A DNA stretch of 64,000 nt, taken from assembly GCA_947305645.1 (NCBI GenBank), contig CAMZEC010000005.1, forward strand, positions 1 through 64,000, read 5' to 3'. Below, piece by piece: positions 61,440 through 64,000 of this stretch. Numbering within the stretch: the first letter of the stretch is position 1; each line of letters starts with the position of its first letter. The notes under the pieces were generated by a model. It made no database searches and was not told the origin of the DNA. It was given only the letters and a program-made list of their open reading frames with translations. The position numbers and the translations under genes are program-made. Origin of the DNA: an uncultured Bacteroidales bacterium (GTDB lineage Bacteria; Bacteroidota; Bacteroidia; Bacteroidales; UBA932).

Positions 61440-62249
61440 TTATTTAGGAAGCCCGAAGGCGTCGGACATTTCCTTCATCTGGGCATCGGTCATGCCGTCG
61501 GGCTCAAAGCCCATGTTCCGGGCTGCGATATAGATTTGAGCGCTTTTGTTCAGGACGTCTACCTGGTCGAAGGCGCTCATTATGTCGGTATCTACGGCAA
61601 ACACGCCGTGCTTTTCCCACATCACCACGTCGTAATCCTCCTCCAGGGTACGTATGGTCGCCTCTGCCAGCTCTACGCTGGAGGGCAGCATATACGGAAC
61701 CATGCCCAAGCCTCTGGGACAGAATGCTTTGGTCTCAGGGATCATGGACCAGAGCATTCGGGTGGCGGCATCCTTTTCCATCCACTTTTTGCTGTGGGTG
61801 AGGGCTACCAGCTCGATGGGATGGGTGTGCAGGGAGGCTCTGTACGGGGAGCCTTTTGCCAGCAGGTAGTCGTGTACAGCCAGGTGGGAAGGGAGCTCGG
61901 AGGTGGGCATCACCAGGCGGTCGGCCACTATTTCGTAGGTCGCACAATCCGGCAGTATGCGGATTATGGAGCCGTTGGCCATTGGGCTCTTCGCCAGGTC
62001 CCGCATGCGCTTGCCGGTGCCCTTGCAGTAGAACCAGCAACCGTCCAGATGAGGCAGCGTCTTGCCTATGGGCATGGGCTCGCTGATGGCCGGCAGGGCC
62101 CTCATGTCGTCATCCACCCATCGGGTGATGTTGACGGTGATGTTGCCGCCGTTGCGTTCGGCCCAGCCTTTCTGCCACAGGTAGCCGGCGACTTCTGCCA
62201 CCTGCCTGACTTCGGCCTTCATGGCCTTGTTTTTATCCAGTATGCTCAT
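61440..62249 (-). CDS. rhaD: Rhamnulose-1-phosphate aldolase
   Basis: 269-aa class II aldolase that splits L-rhamnulose 1-phosphate into dihydroxyacetone phosphate and L-lactaldehyde. Landmarks: WAERNGGNITVNITR near the N terminus, the zinc ligands in LHTHPIELVALTH and the C-terminal VMWEKHGVFAVD. Length is normal for the family. It is transcribed after rhaA, but a repeat array of about 150 bases lies between the two. Confidence 0.94.
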   Translation of the reverse strand: MSILDKNKAMKAEVRQVAEVAGYLWQKGWAERNGGNITVNITRWVDDDMRALPAISEPMPIGKTLPHLDGCWFYCKGTGKRMRDLAKSPMANGSIIRILPDCATYEIVADRLVMPTSELPSHLAVHDYLLAKGSPYRASLHTHPIELVALTHSKKWMEKDAATRMLWSMIPETKAFCPRGLGMVPYMLPSSVELAEATIRTLEEDYDVVMWEKHGVFAVDTDIMSAFDQVDVLNKSAQIYIAARNMGFEPDGMTDAQMKEMSDAFGLPK

Positions 62250-62264
62250 ATAGATTCTTCACTT

Positions 62265-62414
62265 CACTTCGTTTCGTTCAGAATGACAAGCGAATCACTT
62301 CGTTTCGTTCAGAATGACAAGCGAATCACTTCGTTTCGTTCGGAATGACAAGCGAATCACTTCGTTTCGTTCGGAATGACAAACGAACTGTCATCCTGAG
62401 CGGAGCGAAGGATC
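62265..62414. repeat. Tandem array of 31-bp repeats plus inverted unit between rhaA and rhaD
   Basis: Four copies of a 31-bp unit starting CACTTCGTTTCGTTCAGAAT at 62265, 62296, 62327 and 62358 (the last diverged), followed at about 62389 by a unit starting TGTCATCCTGAGCGGAGCGA in the opposite sense. No spacers separate the copies. Same repeat family as at 7698 and 11487. Confidence 0.85.
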
Positions 62415-62416
62415 TG

Positions 62417-63667
62417 TTACCTCTTACTAGTGACGTCTTTTTCGTAACGTTCGATTTCCGGGATAAACGCCTCGCCCACGGGCACGCCGTTCTTGTAGTT
62501 GAAATAGTCGAACACGGCGCCGAAAGGCAGGGTCTTGGCCTCTTCCAGCAGGGCGAGACGCTGGAAGCCCTTGCCTGCGTCTTCGTACTCGCGCAGCATC
62601 TCGAGAGGCTCCAGCAGAGCGCTCAGGAGGCACTTCTGGGTGGCGCGGGAGCCGATTACGTAGGCTCCGATTCGGTTGATGGCGGCGTCGAAGTAGTCCA
62701 GGCCTATGTGGGCACGGTTCAGGGCGTCGGCGCGCACAATCTCCTTGAATAGGTCCAGCGTCTGGTCGTTCATGATGGTCACGTGGTCGGAGTCCCAGCG
62801 TATGGGGCGGGAGACGTGAAGCATGAGCTCCGGAACGAACAGCAGCAGGGACGCCACCATGTCGGAGACGTTCTCCGTCATCTCGTAATGGCCGGTGTCC
62901 AGGGTGTACATGAGCTTGCGGGTGGCACAATAGCCGGCCACGAAGTCGTGGGAGCCCACGGTGTAGCTTTCCAGGCCTATGCCGAAGAGCTTGGCCTCCA
63001 GGCAGGTCTTCATGCCGGGAAGCTCCTCCTTCAGGATTTCATCCAGGGACTCGGCGAATATCTCGCGGTAGCGCTTGCGCTCTACTGTCTGGTCCTTGGA
63101 GCCGTCATGCACCCAGATGTTCATGATGCAGGGGTCTCCCTGGGCCTTGCCCATGGCGTCGGCTATACGGCGGCAGCGCTTGGTGTGCTCGATCCAGAAG
63201 TCGCGTATGCCCTTGTCGGGGTTGGAGAGCGACAGGTCCCCGCTCTTGGGGTGCCCGAAAGAAGTGGAGTTGAAGTCAAGCTTGAGCCCATTCTCCCGGG
63301 CCCACTGTATCCAGCTCTCGAAGTAGCGTACGTCCACCTGGTCGCGGTCTACGAACTTGCCGCCGAAGTCTCCGTATATCTCGTGGAGGTTCAGGCGGTG
63401 GTTGCCGGCGATGAGGCTCTTGGCGAAGAGGACGTCACTGCGGACCTCCTCTATGTTGCGGGCCCTGCCGGGATAGTTGCCGGTGGTCTGTATGCCGCCG
63501 GAGAGGCCTGCGGCGCTCTCGAAGCCGATTACGTCGTCGGTCTGCCAGCAGTGCAGGGAGATGGGCGTCTTCTCGACGGTCTCTATTGCCTTGTCCGTAT
63601 CCACGCCCAGGGCGGCATAGCGCTCGCGGGCAATCTCATAGGACTTCAGGATCTGTGCTTCTTTCAT
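62417..63667 (-). CDS. rhaA: L-rhamnose isomerase
   Basis: 416-aa enzyme interconverting L-rhamnose and L-rhamnulose. The sequence reads through as RhaA: CWQTDDVIGFE, GGIQTTGNYPGRARN, LNLHEIYGDF, WIQWARENGLKLDFNSTSFGHPKSGD (in part), and NIWVHDGSKD with Mn-binding His/Asp. Length matches the Bacteroidetes form. It begins one base after the end of rhaB and is followed by the repeat array and rhaD. Confidence 0.95.
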   Translation of the reverse strand: MKEAQILKSYEIARERYAALGVDTDKAIETVEKTPISLHCWQTDDVIGFESAAGLSGGIQTTGNYPGRARNIEEVRSDVLFAKSLIAGNHRLNLHEIYGDFGGKFVDRDQVDVRYFESWIQWARENGLKLDFNSTSFGHPKSGDLSLSNPDKGIRDFWIEHTKRCRRIADAMGKAQGDPCIMNIWVHDGSKDQTVERKRYREIFAESLDEILKEELPGMKTCLEAKLFGIGLESYTVGSHDFVAGYCATRKLMYTLDTGHYEMTENVSDMVASLLLFVPELMLHVSRPIRWDSDHVTIMNDQTLDLFKEIVRADALNRAHIGLDYFDAAINRIGAYVIGSRATQKCLLSALLEPLEMLREYEDAGKGFQRLALLEEAKTLPFGAVFDYFNYKNGVPVGEAFIPEIERYEKDVTSKR

Positions 63668-63668
63668 T

Positions 63669-64000
63669 TTATAAAGGGTTATAAGTTTTAACTTTAAACG
63701 TTTCGGCTATTATGCGGCGCATTTCCCAGCGGTCTCGCACCAGGCCGGCGGCCTTGGCCTGAATCATAACGTTGCCTATGGCGGTAGCTTCGGCCGGGCC
63801 GGCGACGACGGGGAGCCCTATCGCATCGGCGGTCCACTGGTTAAGGAGTTCGTTGGCGCTGCCGCCGCCGATGATGTGCAGTTTCTCTATCTTGAAGGGG
63901 GCGAAGCCCTGCAGCATGTCCAGCACCTCTTTGTAACGGTCGGCCAGGGAATGGTAGATGCAGCTGACGATCTGGGCGTCGGAGAGATTTGCTCCCTGCG
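63669..64000 (-). CDS. rhaB: Rhamnulokinase, C-terminal part (cut by window edge)
   Basis: The open frame runs off the right edge, leaving about 110 C-terminal residues. The visible part, GANLSDAQIVSCIYHSLADR, LHIIGGGSANELLNQWTADA and VVAGPAEATAIGNVMIQAKA, is the C-terminal domain of FGGY kinases, and the first gene before rhaA and rhaD points to rhamnulokinase. The family adenosine motif GGGSANELLNQ is intact. The rest of the gene lies beyond position 64000. Confidence 0.92.
   Translation of the reverse strand, partial: QGANLSDAQIVSCIYHSLADRYKEVLDMLQGFAPFKIEKLHIIGGGSANELLNQWTADAIGLPVVAGPAEATAIGNVMIQAKAAGLVRDRWEMRRIIAETFKVKTYNPL

Noticed and set aside
62265-62388. Possible CRISPR array (four 31-bp repeats)
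   Set aside because: The copies are directly adjacent without spacers, and no cas genes are present; it is a tandem repeat.

Overview
The window is a gene-dense stretch of a GC-rich Bacteroidales chromosome; the family cannot be fixed from sequence alone. The signs are promoters with the Bacteroidetes -7 consensus TAnnTTTG, scarce Shine-Dalgarno sites, and typical protein families: fimbrillin-like/FISUMP and BACON lipoproteins, DUF5686, DUF5020, GIN-domain lipoprotein, ECF sigma factor with a Spy-like protein, SufBCD and GH97/GH78/GH3 enzymes. No rRNA, tRNA, CRISPR array or transposase was seen, and no gene-free stretch exceeds 300 bases.

Layout. 0-7.2 kb (minus): operon of a 49-aa small ORF, a FISUMP lipoprotein, a GH78 alpha-L-rhamnosidase and a GH3 glucosidase. 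7.2-9.6 kb (minus): small membrane protein and split transketolase. 9.7-13 kb (plus): lepA, then an ECF sigma factor, a small membrane protein and a Spy/CpxP-like protein, with near-identical ECF-type promoters before the first two. 13.1-14 kb: lgt (minus). 14.1-19.9 kb (plus): TolC/adaptor/RND efflux operon ending in a PII-like gene that meets pgk stop-to-stop. 21.2-25.1 kb (plus): small ORF, BACON/Omp28-like lipoprotein, rRNA methyltransferase with two in-frame palindromic inserts, GIN lipoprotein. 25.1-30 kb: CotH-like protein (minus), unknown lipoprotein and DUF5686 protein (plus). 30-33.7 kb: AT-rich cassette (small ORF plus 1144-aa FISUMP lipoprotein) flanked by perfect 35-bp direct repeats, lying between the 3' ends of the DUF5686 gene and rimM. 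33.7-34.7 kb: rimM and rpsP (minus).

34.9-41.8 kb (plus): five-gene NHLM/NHLP-like peptide export operon (adaptor, two ABC transporters, TolC, lipoprotein adaptor) with no visible substrate. 41.8-51.3 kb (minus): eight tightly packed genes in transcription order psuG, sufB, pnuC, GH97-SGNH fusion, sufC, short sufD, M13 peptidase, ispE; the Suf genes are interleaved with unrelated ones. 51.3-56.9 kb (plus): nucleoside/nucleobase salvage operon psuK, uracil permease, apt, Tsx-like porin, purine permease, deoD, divergent from psuG. 57-61.4 kb: esterase, small barrel protein, two secreted proteins of unknown role and a phosphatase-VanX fusion. 61.4-64 kb (minus): rhamnose catabolism (rhaB partial, rhaA, rhaD) with a tandem repeat array.

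The main points for follow-up are the 35-bp-repeat-bounded cassette, the three related small ORFs each immediately upstream of a fimbrillin/FISUMP-type lipoprotein (one inside the cassette), palindromic elements inserted in frame into a methyltransferase gene, the exporter lacking a C39 peptidase, and the interrupted Suf operon with a very short SufD. All calls are from reading the sequence and translated frames; no database search was run.
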